64,000 bases of DNA, taken from the NCBI RefSeq assembly GCF_006715005.1, contig NZ_VFMJ01000001.1:1860001-1924000 (forward strand), written 5' to 3'. Source of the DNA: Serratia marcescens. Its GTDB lineage: Bacteria; Pseudomonadota; Gammaproteobacteria; Enterobacterales; Enterobacteriaceae. Made by a program: the position numbers and the translations under genes. The notes under the pieces are model-generated. The model was not told where the DNA came from. It ran no database searches and saw only the letters and a list, made by a program, of their open reading frames with translations. Positions 51,498 through 60,870 of the stretch are shown in pieces (within the stretch, counting starts at the first letter, position 1; each line of letters starts with the position of its first letter).

Positions 51498-53033
51498 TTA
51501 CAGCATCCACTCGATAGGCAGCCAGCCGGCCACGGTGAGAACGATGCGTTTTACCCAGCCGGCGCCGGGTTCCTGCTGGTGCACCTCGGTGTGACCGTCT
51601 TCGAAGGCTTCGTTCCATACCATGTTGCCTTCGGGTGTCAGTACCGGCCGATAGGCGGCGTATTCGAGCGGGCCATCAAACAGTTGACGGGTGTCGGCCG
51701 CCAGCGTCGGGCTGTCGATCAAGAAGCCCATTTCGCAGTTCAGGTGCGCCGAGCGCGGATCGAAATTGAACGACCCGATAAATACCCGCTTATCGTCGAT
51801 AGCGAAGGTTTTCGCGTGCAGCGCCGCGCCGGACAGTCCCAGCGGCTTGAGTTCCTTGCGCCCGGTCGGTTGACCGGCGCGCAGCTTCAGCTCGAACAGC
51901 TCGACGCCCGCCTGCAGCAGCTCACGCCGGTATTTGGCGTAGCCCGCATGCACCACCAGCACGTCGGTGGTGTTCATCGCATTGGTCAGCACGCGAATGG
52001 ACTTCCCCTGTTTGGCAAGCGATTCAAAGAAAGTCGCCCCTTCTCGCCCCGGCACGAAATAAGCGGAGACCAGATCCAATTGCCGGCTAACGCCGCCGAT
52101 GATCTTGCCCAGCTGCGTCACCATCAAACGATCGCGCGAAGCCTTGCCCAGTCCTTTCGCCGGATCGTCGGCCACCAGCTCTACCTGGGTGAATTCCGGT
52201 TGCACGGCGCCATCGCGAAAGCGCACCGCGCTGGTTTCCAGCTGTACCGCCAGTTTGCGAGCCCGATCGCTGCTTTCGGTGGCGGTGGCCTGCGTCAGGA
52301 AGGCGGAAAGATGGCCTTTGCCCCGGATAATCTGCTCAACGCCGAACACCGAGGCGCTGTTCCAGTAGCGATCGAAGACCTCGGCGGTCTCCGCCACCAC
52401 GTTGCCGACGCTCAGCACGTCGAGATCGAGGAAATAGTTTTCATCGCCGACCTGGAAATATTCGTCGCCAATGTTGCGGCCGCCGATGATCGCCACGGCG
52501 CCGTCGACGATGTAAGACTTGTTATGCATGCGCCGGTTCATGCGCATAAAGTCAAAGGCGTAGCCGGCCAGCTTCGGCGTACGCACGGTTGACGGGTTGA
52601 ACAGACGGATCTCGACGTTTTCCTGGGCGTTCAGCGCCGCCAGCGTCTCATCCATGGCGACGCCGTTATCGTCCAGCAGCAGCCGCACGCGCACCCCACG
52701 TTGCGCCGCATCATACAGGGTTTTCAGCAGGATCTGCCCGGAGGTGTCGTTATGCCAGATATAGTACTGGGCATCGATCGACCTTTCCGCCATCCGCGCC
52801 AACGCCAGACGGCTGGCGAACGCATCGTGGCCGCTGACCAGCGGCACCACGCCGCTCAGGCCGGGATGTGCCGCCATCTGTTCGGCGGCCCGCGCAGGCA
52901 ATAGCGCGGTAGGATCCGCCGGCAATGCCGCCTGCGGCAGACGCTGCGAAATATCCGGCAAACGAAAGATGACTCTTGCCGCAATAATGGCGATCGTCAC
53001 GGCGATAATCAGATACACGACAATTTTTATCAC
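51498..53033 (-). CDS. Phospholipase D / cardiolipin-synthase family protein (ClsC-like)
   Basis: This 511-aa membrane-attached enzyme transfers phosphatidyl groups. One N-terminal membrane segment (VVYLIIAVTIAIIAARVIF) is followed by two HKD motifs: HNKSYIVDGAVAIIGGRN (first) and HAKTFAIDDKRVFIGSFN (second). The partner residues G-G-R-N and the second motif's S-F-N are intact. The layout is closest to ClsC/YmdC-type cardiolipin synthases. The start at 53033 is an ATG. It stands alone; no YmdB-like partner is present. Confidence 0.9.
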   Translation of the reverse strand: MIKIVVYLIIAVTIAIIAARVIFRLPDISQRLPQAALPADPTALLPARAAEQMAAHPGLSGVVPLVSGHDAFASRLALARMAERSIDAQYYIWHNDTSGQILLKTLYDAAQRGVRVRLLLDDNGVAMDETLAALNAQENVEIRLFNPSTVRTPKLAGYAFDFMRMNRRMHNKSYIVDGAVAIIGGRNIGDEYFQVGDENYFLDLDVLSVGNVVAETAEVFDRYWNSASVFGVEQIIRGKGHLSAFLTQATATESSDRARKLAVQLETSAVRFRDGAVQPEFTQVELVADDPAKGLGKASRDRLMVTQLGKIIGGVSRQLDLVSAYFVPGREGATFFESLAKQGKSIRVLTNAMNTTDVLVVHAGYAKYRRELLQAGVELFELKLRAGQPTGRKELKPLGLSGAALHAKTFAIDDKRVFIGSFNFDPRSAHLNCEMGFLIDSPTLAADTRQLFDGPLEYAAYRPVLTPEGNMVWNEAFEDGHTEVHQQEPGAGWVKRIVLTVAGWLPIEWML

Positions 53034-53119
53034 GGGAAGCGGCCTCGGAGGTTGACTGCTTTGCTTTATACGTCATTAGGTTGCTTCAATCTATAGGAGA
53101 AGCGCGCTATGCAATAAGG

Positions 53120-53911
53120 CTATAGCGTAAAGCGCGAAGGCGAAACACCAAACAGTTTTTTGAACGCCACCGAATAGGCGCTGTGGCTCTCATAACCGCT
53201 TTCGAAGGCGGCGTGAATGATCGAGTTGCCCGCCAGCAGCAGCGGGATGGACGACAACAGCCGTAGACGCTGTTTCCACTGACCAAAGGTGATGCCGGTT
53301 TGTTGAGTGAAGTGACGCTGGAAGGTTTTCGCGCTGATCGACAATGAATCCGCCCAGACCTCAATGCCGCGATCGTCGGCCGGCGTGATGACCAACTGCC
53401 GGCAAATGTCAGCCATTCTCGCTTCCATCGGCCAAGGGAGATGCAGCGCCAGCTGCGGCTGCAGGCTCAGCTCCTCGAGGAACAACGCCCTGAGCAGCGC
53501 GTGGCGCGTGGACTCCTCGCCCTCGGGCGCCAGCGTCGCCAACTGGGCGATCAGCTCGCGCAGCAGCGGTGATACCTGCAAGACGCCGTCCCGCAACGGC
53601 AACCGCGCGGCGGTGAATTCATCGACAAAAATTCCGTAAACGCAAATGTTGCTCTGCATGACCAGCTGATGTTCGACCCCCGGCCGCAGCCAGACTGCGG
53701 TGGTAGGCGGCACGATCCAGCGCCCGCAGCTCGCCTCGACCGCCATAACGCCCTGTTGCGAATAGAGCAAATGGCAGCGTTTATGCGAGTGATAAGGAAT
53801 GACAAAGCCCGCCGGATAGTGTTTCACCAGCCCCGTCACCTCGAAGGCGGAGTTTTCGTGGCTGCTGAGGTCGATGCGTTTCGTTTCGGCGTTGTCGACG
53901 TCGAATCCCAT
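53120..53911 (-). CDS. AraC-family transcriptional regulator with cupin domain
   Basis: This 263-aa regulator has an N-terminal cupin-like sensor (YPAGFVIPYHSHKRCHLLYSQ then RWIVPPTTAVWLRPGVEHQL) and a C-terminal AraC HTH pair (about 160-263) with SLSISAKTFQRHFTQQTG and SIIHAAFESGYESHSAYSVAF. The ATG at 53911 has AAGGGA about 9 nt upstream and is preferred to an earlier in-frame start at 53995. The effector and target are unknown; no divergent gene is in the next 350 nt. Confidence 0.9.
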   Translation of the reverse strand: MGFDVDNAETKRIDLSSHENSAFEVTGLVKHYPAGFVIPYHSHKRCHLLYSQQGVMAVEASCGRWIVPPTTAVWLRPGVEHQLVMQSNICVYGIFVDEFTAARLPLRDGVLQVSPLLRELIAQLATLAPEGEESTRHALLRALFLEELSLQPQLALHLPWPMEARMADICRQLVITPADDRGIEVWADSLSISAKTFQRHFTQQTGITFGQWKQRLRLLSSIPLLLAGNSIIHAAFESGYESHSAYSVAFKKLFGVSPSRFTL

Positions 53912-54267
53912 GATCGTTTGTCCCTTTTGATAACGCGAATGTCTTTTATTTGATAGAGGGACCGCATGATCCTCCATATAGTGACGTTCTCGCAAGCCAC
54001 ACCAGGGGCCTTATGCGAAGAAACTCACTATTACACCCAAATTTCATCGTTCTGCGTGGTAACGGGGCGATGACGTTGTGCATGCGCTGCACAATGGCGG
54101 CAACGTTGCGGGGGCGACGATGCCGAAAGTGATGGAAAGGGAAAGCGCGGTGGAATGAATCAGGAGGTGTACGCATAACCAGCATCCAGCTCAGCCTGGG
54201 GGGCGGCTCAATGCTGAAGGGATAGGGAGAGCGCCTAGGCTCTCCGCTATCCATTCTTGTTATCACA
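53912..54267. other. Intergenic region
   Basis: About 355 nt without a gene I can support. A 106-codon reverse open frame here (53946-54266) has no RBS or recognisable protein. A hairpin lies at its right end. Confidence 0.5.
54226..54245. terminator. Hairpin downstream of the cupin gene
   Basis: GGAGAGC (54226-54232) pairs with GCTCTCC (54239-54245). It lies just after the stop of the leftward cupin gene at 54268, without a clear T-run. Confidence 0.5.
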
Positions 54268-54585
54268 TCAACGGGCCAGTTCGGCGCCGTCCAGCTCGGA
54301 AATCGCCAGGCAAATCACTTCCGTTATGGCCTGTACCGTATAGGCGGTATTGGCAGGAATGATCAACATCTCATGAGGTTGCAGCGTCTGATCGTCAACC
54401 TTCAGTTCACCGCTCAGCACCATCAGTTTTACCCATCCCGGATGAAAACGCGCCGGTTGTCGGCTGCCCGCATCCAGCTTCAACAACGCCGTATGGCCAG
54501 GCGTCTCCCGTTTCAAAATATGAAAGCGCACCCCATCGTAAGGCATGTTTTCGTAATGCAGTGACGCCAGTGTTCTCTTATGCAT
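54268..54585 (-). CDS. Cupin-domain protein
   Basis: This 105-aa single cupin barrel contains ARFHPGWVKLMVLSGELKVD and LQPHEMLIIPANTAYTV, the two cupin motif halves. The His/Glu metal ligands are only partly kept (RFHPGW), so metal binding is uncertain. Function is unknown. A structured-looking 230-nt region precedes it. Confidence 0.82.
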   Translation of the reverse strand: MHKRTLASLHYENMPYDGVRFHILKRETPGHTALLKLDAGSRQPARFHPGWVKLMVLSGELKVDDQTLQPHEMLIIPANTAYTVQAITEVICLAISELDGAELAR

Positions 54586-54819
54586 GGTAAGTGTCCTCGT
54601 GACCTGTGAGTAGCTGCACCGCCCTCGGTCGCCGTAAACGATTGGCGGCTGTCCCTACCGAAAGCACAGGCTCGCAGCCTCTTGGCGAACGGATTAACTG
54701 TCGTACTTGCAGCGGCCCGACCGACCGCCGTTTCATGCCTAACCTGCCTCAGGCATGCTACTAAATATATAAGAGCCTCGCCGACGGCGCAAAAAACCGC
54801 TGCAAGGTTGAGCGTATAT
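54586..54819. other. Leader region upstream of the cupin gene
   Basis: This 234-nt gap carries GC-rich complementary blocks, such as GCCTGAGG/CCTCAGGC near 54750, on the strand read leftward. I cannot match it to a known riboswitch or RNA. It may be a structured 5' leader of the cupin gene or a terminator of the flavin oxidase gene that ends at 54820. Confidence 0.35.
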
Positions 54820-55866
54820 TCACTTCTCGTCGTCTATAAATCGCGCCGGGCGATAAGCGTGCGGAATAGCGGGATTGACGCCATGCAGCAGCTCGTCGCC
54901 GACCAACCGGCCAAGCGTCGGCGCGCACATCACGGCCGGGTGCATCACTGCCACATAGAGGCAGGTGGCGCCCAGCGGCCCGATGATGGGATAACCGTCG
55001 CGCGGCCGGGGGCGCATCCCCACCGAACACGCCTGCAGTTGCAAGGGCGCCGTATCCGGCAGGCGGTTTTTAATCGCCGATTGCGCCTCGCCCTCCACGC
55101 GGTTTTCATCGCCGTGCGCAGGATAATCCTCCGCCGCCAGCAGATCGCCATTTCGCGCATGGCGCACTTCAACGTCGTCGCCCGCAATCAGCGTGTTCAC
55201 CGCCTGAGCCGCCGCGTGATAGCGTAACAAAATGGCCGGCGATGCCTCGATCGGCAGCGAGAATCCGCTGCCGTCCAGCAGCGCAGAGATCCCCGTGCCG
55301 CAGGCGAGCACCACCCGATCGGCGGCAATCGCGCCTTCCTCGGTAACGATGCCAACGATCTGCCCCTCTTCACGCAAAAATCCGGTGACGGTTCGCCCCA
55401 GGAGCAACTCCCCACCCCAGGCGCTAACGCATTCGAGCAACCGCTGTGTCACTTCTTGCGGATCGACGGCGCCGTCACGCGCCGCAAAATAGGCTTGGCT
55501 ATCGGGCTGCCTGAGCCCCGGTTCCAGCGCGGCCATCTCGGCGGAGGGCAAAAGCCGATTGTCGGGGTTTTGCGTCGCCGGTGCCTGGCCATAGCTGAGC
55601 GCGCCGGACCAATTCACCCAGAGATCCGGGATCTCCTGCGCCAGGCGCATCCAGTCAGCGACGATCTCGCGCCGCAGAAACGCATCGGGAGCGCCCTCAG
55701 GCACGCCTTCGCTGATCCAGCCAAACGAGCTGCCTGTGGCCCCCGCCGCGGGATGTGCCTGCTCAACCACGATAACGTGCTGCCCCTGGCGCGCGAGATG
55801 ATAGGCGACCGATGCCCCAACAATCCCGGCGCCCACGATAACCATGCATGATGATGTTCCATTCAT
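54820..55866 (-). CDS. FAD-dependent oxidoreductase (DadA/glycine-oxidase type)
   Basis: This 348-aa flavoprotein begins MVIVGAGIVGASVAYHLARQG with the GxGxxG dinucleotide motif and VVEQAHPAAGATGSSFGWIS following. Other landmarks are AARDGAVDPQEVTQRLLE and GMRPRPRDGYPIIGPLG, typical of DAO-family amine or D-amino-acid oxidases. The start ATG is at 55866. It lies 17 nt downstream of an MFS transporter gene in the same direction, and the LysR regulator at 57238 is divergent. The three together look like an import-and-oxidise unit for an unidentified amine or amino acid. Confidence 0.9.
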   Translation of the reverse strand: MNGTSSCMVIVGAGIVGASVAYHLARQGQHVIVVEQAHPAAGATGSSFGWISEGVPEGAPDAFLRREIVADWMRLAQEIPDLWVNWSGALSYGQAPATQNPDNRLLPSAEMAALEPGLRQPDSQAYFAARDGAVDPQEVTQRLLECVSAWGGELLLGRTVTGFLREEGQIVGIVTEEGAIAADRVVLACGTGISALLDGSGFSLPIEASPAILLRYHAAAQAVNTLIAGDDVEVRHARNGDLLAAEDYPAHGDENRVEGEAQSAIKNRLPDTAPLQLQACSVGMRPRPRDGYPIIGPLGATCLYVAVMHPAVMCAPTLGRLVGDELLHGVNPAIPHAYRPARFIDDEK

Positions 55867-55883
55867 TTAATGATGTCCGTACC

Positions 55884-57056
55884 TCATTTAACGTGTTGTC
55901 GCCAAAGCAACCCTGCCGCCAGACAGGCTACCCCGCCGCCGCAGGCCAATACGGCATAAGACGCGCCCCAGCTCTGGGTGGTATCCATCACGACGCCAAA
56001 GGATAAAGGGGCGAACGAACCGATGCCGAACCCCAGCAGCGATCGCCAGCCCATCACGCTGCCGAGCTGTTGCGGCGGCACGTTGTCCGCCATCGCGGCC
56101 GACAGCACGCCGGAGTCGCCGAGAATAAAGAAACTGCCGATGCTGACGGCCAGCAGCGTCCAGCCCGGCCCCCAGTTCGCCGACCACCCCATCAGCAGCG
56201 ATCCCAACGCGCCGGCGGCGCCCATAAACGTCAGCACCGAGGCGCGATTGAAATAGTCGGAAACGGTGCCGACAATCAGCGTGGCGATCATGCCGGCCAG
56301 GTGGATCGCCGCCGCGACGATCAATCCGGCGCTGAGCGGATCCAGAGCGAAACCGCTCAATGCCTCGCTGACCAGGCTGGGCGCCCAGGCCCAGTTACCG
56401 AGCAGTTCCCAGCTGTGGGCAATATACCCGATCAGTAACAGCAGGGTCGCATAGGTGATAGCATAGCTTTCACGTTTCGTCTTCCTCCCCAGCGTGCGCG
56501 TTTGCGGTTCCCGATAACCGACCAGGGCCAACGACCCCGCCAGCGCCCCCAGTAGCGCACCGGCGGCGCACAGGGAAAACGCCACGCCGGCGCCCCAGCG
56601 CATAGCGCTCCAACCGGCGATAAAAACCGACAGGAAATACCCTAACGAACTGGCCGCCAGCATCATGCCAATGGCATAACCGCGTCGGGACGGACCATTC
56701 ATCCCCATCGCTAACAGCAGCGCCGGCGTATAGGCGCCGCCCTGCGTCAGGCCGACGAAGGCCATCAACATCAACGCGACGATATACGAATGGGCAAACA
56801 CGGCGAACAGCATCAGCGCACCGGCGCCCAGCCAGGAAAACAGCAGATAAACCCGGCGCGCGCCCAGTGAATCACACCACCAGGAAGCCACCAGCAACGC
56901 CAGGGCGTTGGTGAGGCTGAACACCGTCTGCACCGTACCGGCGGAGGCGGCGTCGAGCTGCCACTCGCTTCTGATGGTCGGCAGTGCACCGGCGAACATC
57001 ATGGTGCCCAGGCAGAGGCCGGCTCGGCTCACGCAAAGCAGAAAGAAAGCTCGCAT
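55884..57056 (-). CDS. MFS transporter
   Basis: This 390-aa major facilitator permease has about 12 membrane segments. The loop signature SWWCDSLGARRVYL corresponds to the MFS motif A region, and GLTQGGAYTPALLLAMGM recalls CynX/NimT-like and nitrate/organic-anion branches. The ATG at 57056 has GGGAGA 10 nt or more upstream; a longer start is possible but would add a polar 31-residue tail. It is cotranscribed with the DAO-type oxidase and probably imports its substrate. The divergent LysR gene is likely the activator. Confidence 0.88.
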   Translation of the reverse strand: MRAFFLLCVSRAGLCLGTMMFAGALPTIRSEWQLDAASAGTVQTVFSLTNALALLVASWWCDSLGARRVYLLFSWLGAGALMLFAVFAHSYIVALMLMAFVGLTQGGAYTPALLLAMGMNGPSRRGYAIGMMLAASSLGYFLSVFIAGWSAMRWGAGVAFSLCAAGALLGALAGSLALVGYREPQTRTLGRKTKRESYAITYATLLLLIGYIAHSWELLGNWAWAPSLVSEALSGFALDPLSAGLIVAAAIHLAGMIATLIVGTVSDYFNRASVLTFMGAAGALGSLLMGWSANWGPGWTLLAVSIGSFFILGDSGVLSAAMADNVPPQQLGSVMGWRSLLGFGIGSFAPLSFGVVMDTTQSWGASYAVLACGGGVACLAAGLLWRQHVK

Positions 57057-57217
57057 CTCAGGGCCGTCTCCCTGCCCATCGAGGGGTGAGGATGACTCGA
57101 CTAACACGGGCGCTATAAGGGGGAAATGGCTGCATGGCACACTCGGCAAACCGGGAACGATGCGTGATAATAGTGAGAAAAATCAACGACTGACAAACGA
57201 TCTTTTCGCGCTCATTT

Positions 57218-57236
57218 GGTTGAGCTAGACTCAACC
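57218..57236. promoter_or_regulatory. Inverted repeat at the LysR start, candidate autoregulatory site
   Basis: GGTTGAG (57218-57224) and CTCAACC (57230-57236) form perfect arms ending one base before the LysR ATG, so a protein bound here would cover its ribosome-binding region and the divergent promoter. Confidence 0.55.
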
Positions 57237-57237
57237 T

Positions 57238-58107
57238 ATGAAAAAAATTCACTCCCTGCCGCACCTGTCCGCTTTTGAAGCCGCCGCCCGTCTTGGCAGC
57301 TTCAGCGCCGCTGCGGATGAGCTGTTTCTCACCACCGGCGCGGTCAGCCGCCACATCCGCAGCCTGGAAGAACAGCTGGGGCTCAAACTGTTTTATCGCG
57401 GACACAAGTCCGTGCGGCTGACGCTGGCCGGCGAGAATTTTTCCCGCACCGCGTCCCGAGTGATAAGCGAATTGTTTTCGGCGGAAAGCGCACTGAAAGC
57501 GAGCGCCGGCCGGCAGCGGCTGGTGGTACACAGCCTGCCGACGTTCACCATGCACTGGCTGATGCCGAAGCTGGCGGCGTTCAATGAGATTCATCCGGAG
57601 GTCGCGATTGATATCACCACCAGCACAGGGGCCGTCGATCGCAATACGCCGTTTGATCTGGCGATCCGGCGCGATCCCGCGCACTTCTCCGGGCTGAAAG
57701 CGATCCCTTTTCTGCAGGAGGAAAGCCTGCTGGTCTGCAACCAGAGCTATTTGCACGCCATGCCGGTCAGTGCGCCCGGCAAGCTGGCCGGGCATACCGC
57801 CATCCGCATCCGCGCCCGTGAGGATTTATGGCACAGCTGGCTGAATACCTACCCGACGGCGCTGGATGCCTCGCCGCCGCCGCTGACGCTCGACCATACC
57901 TTCGCCGCCATTCAGGCGGCCGAAGACGGCCTGGGGCTGGCCGTCGTGCCTTACCTGTTCTGCGCCAAACATCTGTCGTCCGGCCGGCTGGTGTCGCCTT
58001 TCCCGGCGTTGACTATCCGAACCGGCGTTTATTCCCTGCTGCTGCGCGATCGGGACGATGAGGTCGTGAGAAAGTTCGTCGCCTGGCTGCAGACGTTCCA
58101 GGCGTAA
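57238..58107 (+). CDS. LysR-family regulator (GcvA-like)
   Basis: This 289-aa LysR regulator has an N-terminal HTH (LSAFEAAARLGSFSAAADEL then TGAVSRHIRSLEEQLG) and continues into KLFYRGHKSVRLTLAGE, typical of the GcvA branch. The effector domain includes LRRDPAHF-type and DHTFAAIQAAEDGLGLAVVP segments. It is divergent from the MFS/oxidase pair, which is its probable target. The inverted repeat at its start codon suggests autoregulation. Confidence 0.92.
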   Translation: MKKIHSLPHLSAFEAAARLGSFSAAADELFLTTGAVSRHIRSLEEQLGLKLFYRGHKSVRLTLAGENFSRTASRVISELFSAESALKASAGRQRLVVHSLPTFTMHWLMPKLAAFNEIHPEVAIDITTSTGAVDRNTPFDLAIRRDPAHFSGLKAIPFLQEESLLVCNQSYLHAMPVSAPGKLAGHTAIRIRAREDLWHSWLNTYPTALDASPPPLTLDHTFAAIQAAEDGLGLAVVPYLFCAKHLSSGRLVSPFPALTIRTGVYSLLLRDRDDEVVRKFVAWLQTFQA

Positions 58108-58189
58108 GCGCCGTATCGGAAACGCGTCACCCTCCGGGACATGCTCGAGCGTTTCGTGCGTTCACTCGGTAAACCAGGCAAGGACATTC

Positions 58190-58597
58190 TCAGGCATGGA
58201 GCGCCAGGCCTTTTATCGCCTTATCCACCGCTTTCTTCGGTCCGCGCAGCGCCAGACCGACCAAATCCAGATTGTCCGCGTCTTCCGCGAGATAAACCTG
58301 CCGGTTGGCTTCATCGTGCCCGGTCGCGAACATGGCGTGCACATAGGGGATCAACGTCAATTCCCGCTCCAGCCCTTTGCGATGCACATGTTGCAGGCCC
58401 GGCAGGTCCGCGGCAAAAATCAGCATCGGTTGCCCTGAAATGCCGCCGTAGCGTCTGCCTTGCGCATCCACGTAACGCTCGCCGATGATTTCCGGGGCGG
58501 CGGCGGCGATGCCCGTCGCCAGAAAGGCCACCACATTCAGCCGCTGCCAGGTTTGCAGATCGTCGCGTACGATAAACGCTATCTTGGTATCAAACAT
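58190..58597 (-). CDS. DUF2000-family protein
   Basis: This 135-aa protein of the DUF2000 family has a fold related to peptidyl-tRNA hydrolase 2. It starts MFDTKIAFIVRDDLQTWQRLNVVAFLATGI and includes GISGQPMLIFAADLPGLQHVHRKG and LRGPKKAVDKAIKGLALHA, split here as family landmarks. The reaction is unknown. It stands alone, converging with the LysR gene. Confidence 0.88.
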   Translation of the reverse strand: MFDTKIAFIVRDDLQTWQRLNVVAFLATGIAAAAPEIIGERYVDAQGRRYGGISGQPMLIFAADLPGLQHVHRKGLERELTLIPYVHAMFATGHDEANRQVYLAEDADNLDLVGLALRGPKKAVDKAIKGLALHA

Positions 58598-58696
58598 GTT
58601 CCGCTCTACTCCGTTGTGCTGTTAAAAGCGCATCATCGGCGATGAGTGAATCAGCGGTATAGAACGTTTGTGCACTGACGTTTCACCGTTTCACGC

Positions 58697-60577
58697 TCAC
58701 AACTCGCAGATGGCATAAGTGCCCTTTCCGGCCGATTTCGCCTGATACATCGCGCCGTCGGCGCGGGTCAACAGCATCTCCTCCGTCACGTCAGTGTGTG
58801 AGGAAATCGCCGCTCCCAGGCTGGCGGATAGGCTCACCGTCTGCTGCCCGATCTGCGAAATTTCGGCCAGCCGCGCCAAGACGTTTTCGCAAAATTCGCT
58901 GACCTCGCGCTGCGGATCCGCCAACGGCCACAGGATCACCGTGAATTCGTCACCGGCCAGACGCGAGACGCTATGGCGCTCGCCGGCGCAGGCGCTGAGC
59001 AACCTGGCGAACGTCTTGAGGATCAGATCGCCGAAGTCATGACCATAGCTGTCATTGAGGGCTTTGAAACCATCGAGATCGATGAACACCAGCGCCATTT
59101 GCCGCTGTTCGCAACAGGCCTGCAGCGTGCCGGACAACCGACGCAGGAAGGCGCGGCGGTTGGTCAATCCGGTCAGCATGTCGTGCGTGGCATCGTACTC
59201 CAGCCGTTGCTGCAGGCGCTTCAACTCGGTAATGTCCATGGACAGAATATAAAACCCCTGAGCTTCGCACGGTACCAGCGTGGTGTGGATCATCAGCAGC
59301 CCCTTCTGGGTCTGGAGCTCATTTTCGAAGCTCACCATTTCCCCCGCCAGCGCCCTGTCTATCATCGGTTTCGCTATCTGATAAACGTTCTCCCCCATAA
59401 AGTCGCGCACCGTCATTCCTCTGAGGCGGCTTTCTTCCAGGCCAAACCAGGTTTTATAGGCGCTGTTAGCGAACAGGTAGCGTTCATTACCGTCGATTTG
59501 GCTGATCAACGCCGGCATGTTGTCAGTAATGGCCCGCAGGCGTTCCTTCTCCGTGCTGAGCTGATATTCGGCGAGTACCCGGGTTTCAATCTCTTCGTTG
59601 AGTTTCTTGACGACCACGTTCAGCTCCCGCGTGCGGATTTCGACGCGTTGTTCCAGCTCGTGTTGCAGAGCGAACAGATCGGCCTCCGCCGCCTTGCGCT
59701 CGCTGATATCGACGATAACCGAGATGAAATGATCCGGTTTGCCGTTAGGCAGCCGGTTTAACGCCACCGTCAGCTGCACCCAGACGATCGAACCATCGGC
59801 GCGGAAATAGCGTTTCTCCAGCGAGTAAGTGCTGATCTCGTTTCTCAGCAGTTGCTGCAGCTTTTCCAGATCGGTGTTGAGATCGAGCGGATAAGTAATG
59901 TCCTGAAAGGTGCGATCCATCAGCTCGTGCTCAGAATAGTGCAGCATTTCGCAGATGCGCGGATTGACCCGCAGCCAATACCCCTGCAGCGACACCAACG
60001 CCATCCCTACCGCCGCCTGGGCGAAGGTCTGTTCGAACAAGGCTTCCGAGCGTTGCAGGTTGGACTTCAGGTTTTCGGTATAGACGTGGCGTTCAATGCT
60101 CTGGAGGTACTCTTCCACCACGGCGGCGAAGTCGTGCAGATCGGCCACCTGCTCCGGGGAAAACGGCTGCGGCTGGCTGTCGATAATGCACAGGGTGCCG
60201 AGCGGCAAGCCGTCGAGCGACAGCAGCGGTTGCCCGACGTAAAAACCGATCCTCGGCCCGCCGATCACCAGCGGATTATCGAAAAAGCGCGGGTCTTTGG
60301 CGGTATCGGGCACCACCAGCGCTTCGCGTTGCAAGATGGCATGGCCGCAAAACGAGATATTGCGCGGCGTTTCTCGAGCATCCAGACCGTAGCGCGATAA
60401 GAACCACTGGCGATCCCGGTCGATCAGCGACACCAGCGCAATGGTCACGCCGAAGTATTTCGCCGCCAACCGCGTGATGCGATCCAGTTTTTCCACCGAG
60501 TTCGAATCCAGCACGTTCAGGGAATTCAATACCGACAGGCGTTCGGCTTCGTTTTCGGGGAAGCAGGGTTCGAGCAT
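58697..60577 (-). CDS. GAF-PAS-PAS diguanylate cyclase (AGDEF site)
   Basis: This 626-aa signalling protein has an N-terminal GAF domain (about 15-165, FGVTIALVSLIDRDRQWFL), two PAS domains (about 185-310 and 355-470) with a coiled-coil linker between them, and a C-terminal GGDEF domain (about 470-626) with THDMLTGLTNRRAFLRRL and SRLAGDEFTVIL. The signature reads AGDEF in place of GGDEF, a change some active cyclases tolerate. No transmembrane segment is present, so it is cytoplasmic. The ATG at 60577 has GGGAGA 6 nt upstream. It is divergent from the pyrophosphatase operon. Confidence 0.92.
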   Translation of the reverse strand: MLEPCFPENEAERLSVLNSLNVLDSNSVEKLDRITRLAAKYFGVTIALVSLIDRDRQWFLSRYGLDARETPRNISFCGHAILQREALVVPDTAKDPRFFDNPLVIGGPRIGFYVGQPLLSLDGLPLGTLCIIDSQPQPFSPEQVADLHDFAAVVEEYLQSIERHVYTENLKSNLQRSEALFEQTFAQAAVGMALVSLQGYWLRVNPRICEMLHYSEHELMDRTFQDITYPLDLNTDLEKLQQLLRNEISTYSLEKRYFRADGSIVWVQLTVALNRLPNGKPDHFISVIVDISERKAAEADLFALQHELEQRVEIRTRELNVVVKKLNEEIETRVLAEYQLSTEKERLRAITDNMPALISQIDGNERYLFANSAYKTWFGLEESRLRGMTVRDFMGENVYQIAKPMIDRALAGEMVSFENELQTQKGLLMIHTTLVPCEAQGFYILSMDITELKRLQQRLEYDATHDMLTGLTNRRAFLRRLSGTLQACCEQRQMALVFIDLDGFKALNDSYGHDFGDLILKTFARLLSACAGERHSVSRLAGDEFTVILWPLADPQREVSEFCENVLARLAEISQIGQQTVSLSASLGAAISSHTDVTEEMLLTRADGAMYQAKSAGKGTYAICEL

Positions 60578-60870
60578 GTTGTCTCCCATTGTGTCACCCA
60601 CGGCCCCCGGCAAAGCCGGCGTGAGTCCGTTCAGCGTTTCCGTCGGTTAGCGGCAAATATCCTTGTCCATCATAGACTCACTCAGTATCAATCCGATTGC
60701 GTATTCTCGCCAGCTTTGCCGGGCGTTGCGTTTACCCCCGCGCTGCGCTACAGTCGTTCACAAGGTGATGGTGTTCCACCTTTCCCAACCGCCGCGTTCA
60801 CTCGAACCGGATGATGACGCCTGATATACAACTTCGCTTTATTTTTTAGGCAGGTATGTCAGGAGTCGCT

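Noticed and set aside
53946-54266. A 106-codon reverse open frame
   Set aside because: No RBS, no recognisable domain and an Arg/Pro-rich composition typical of shadow frames.
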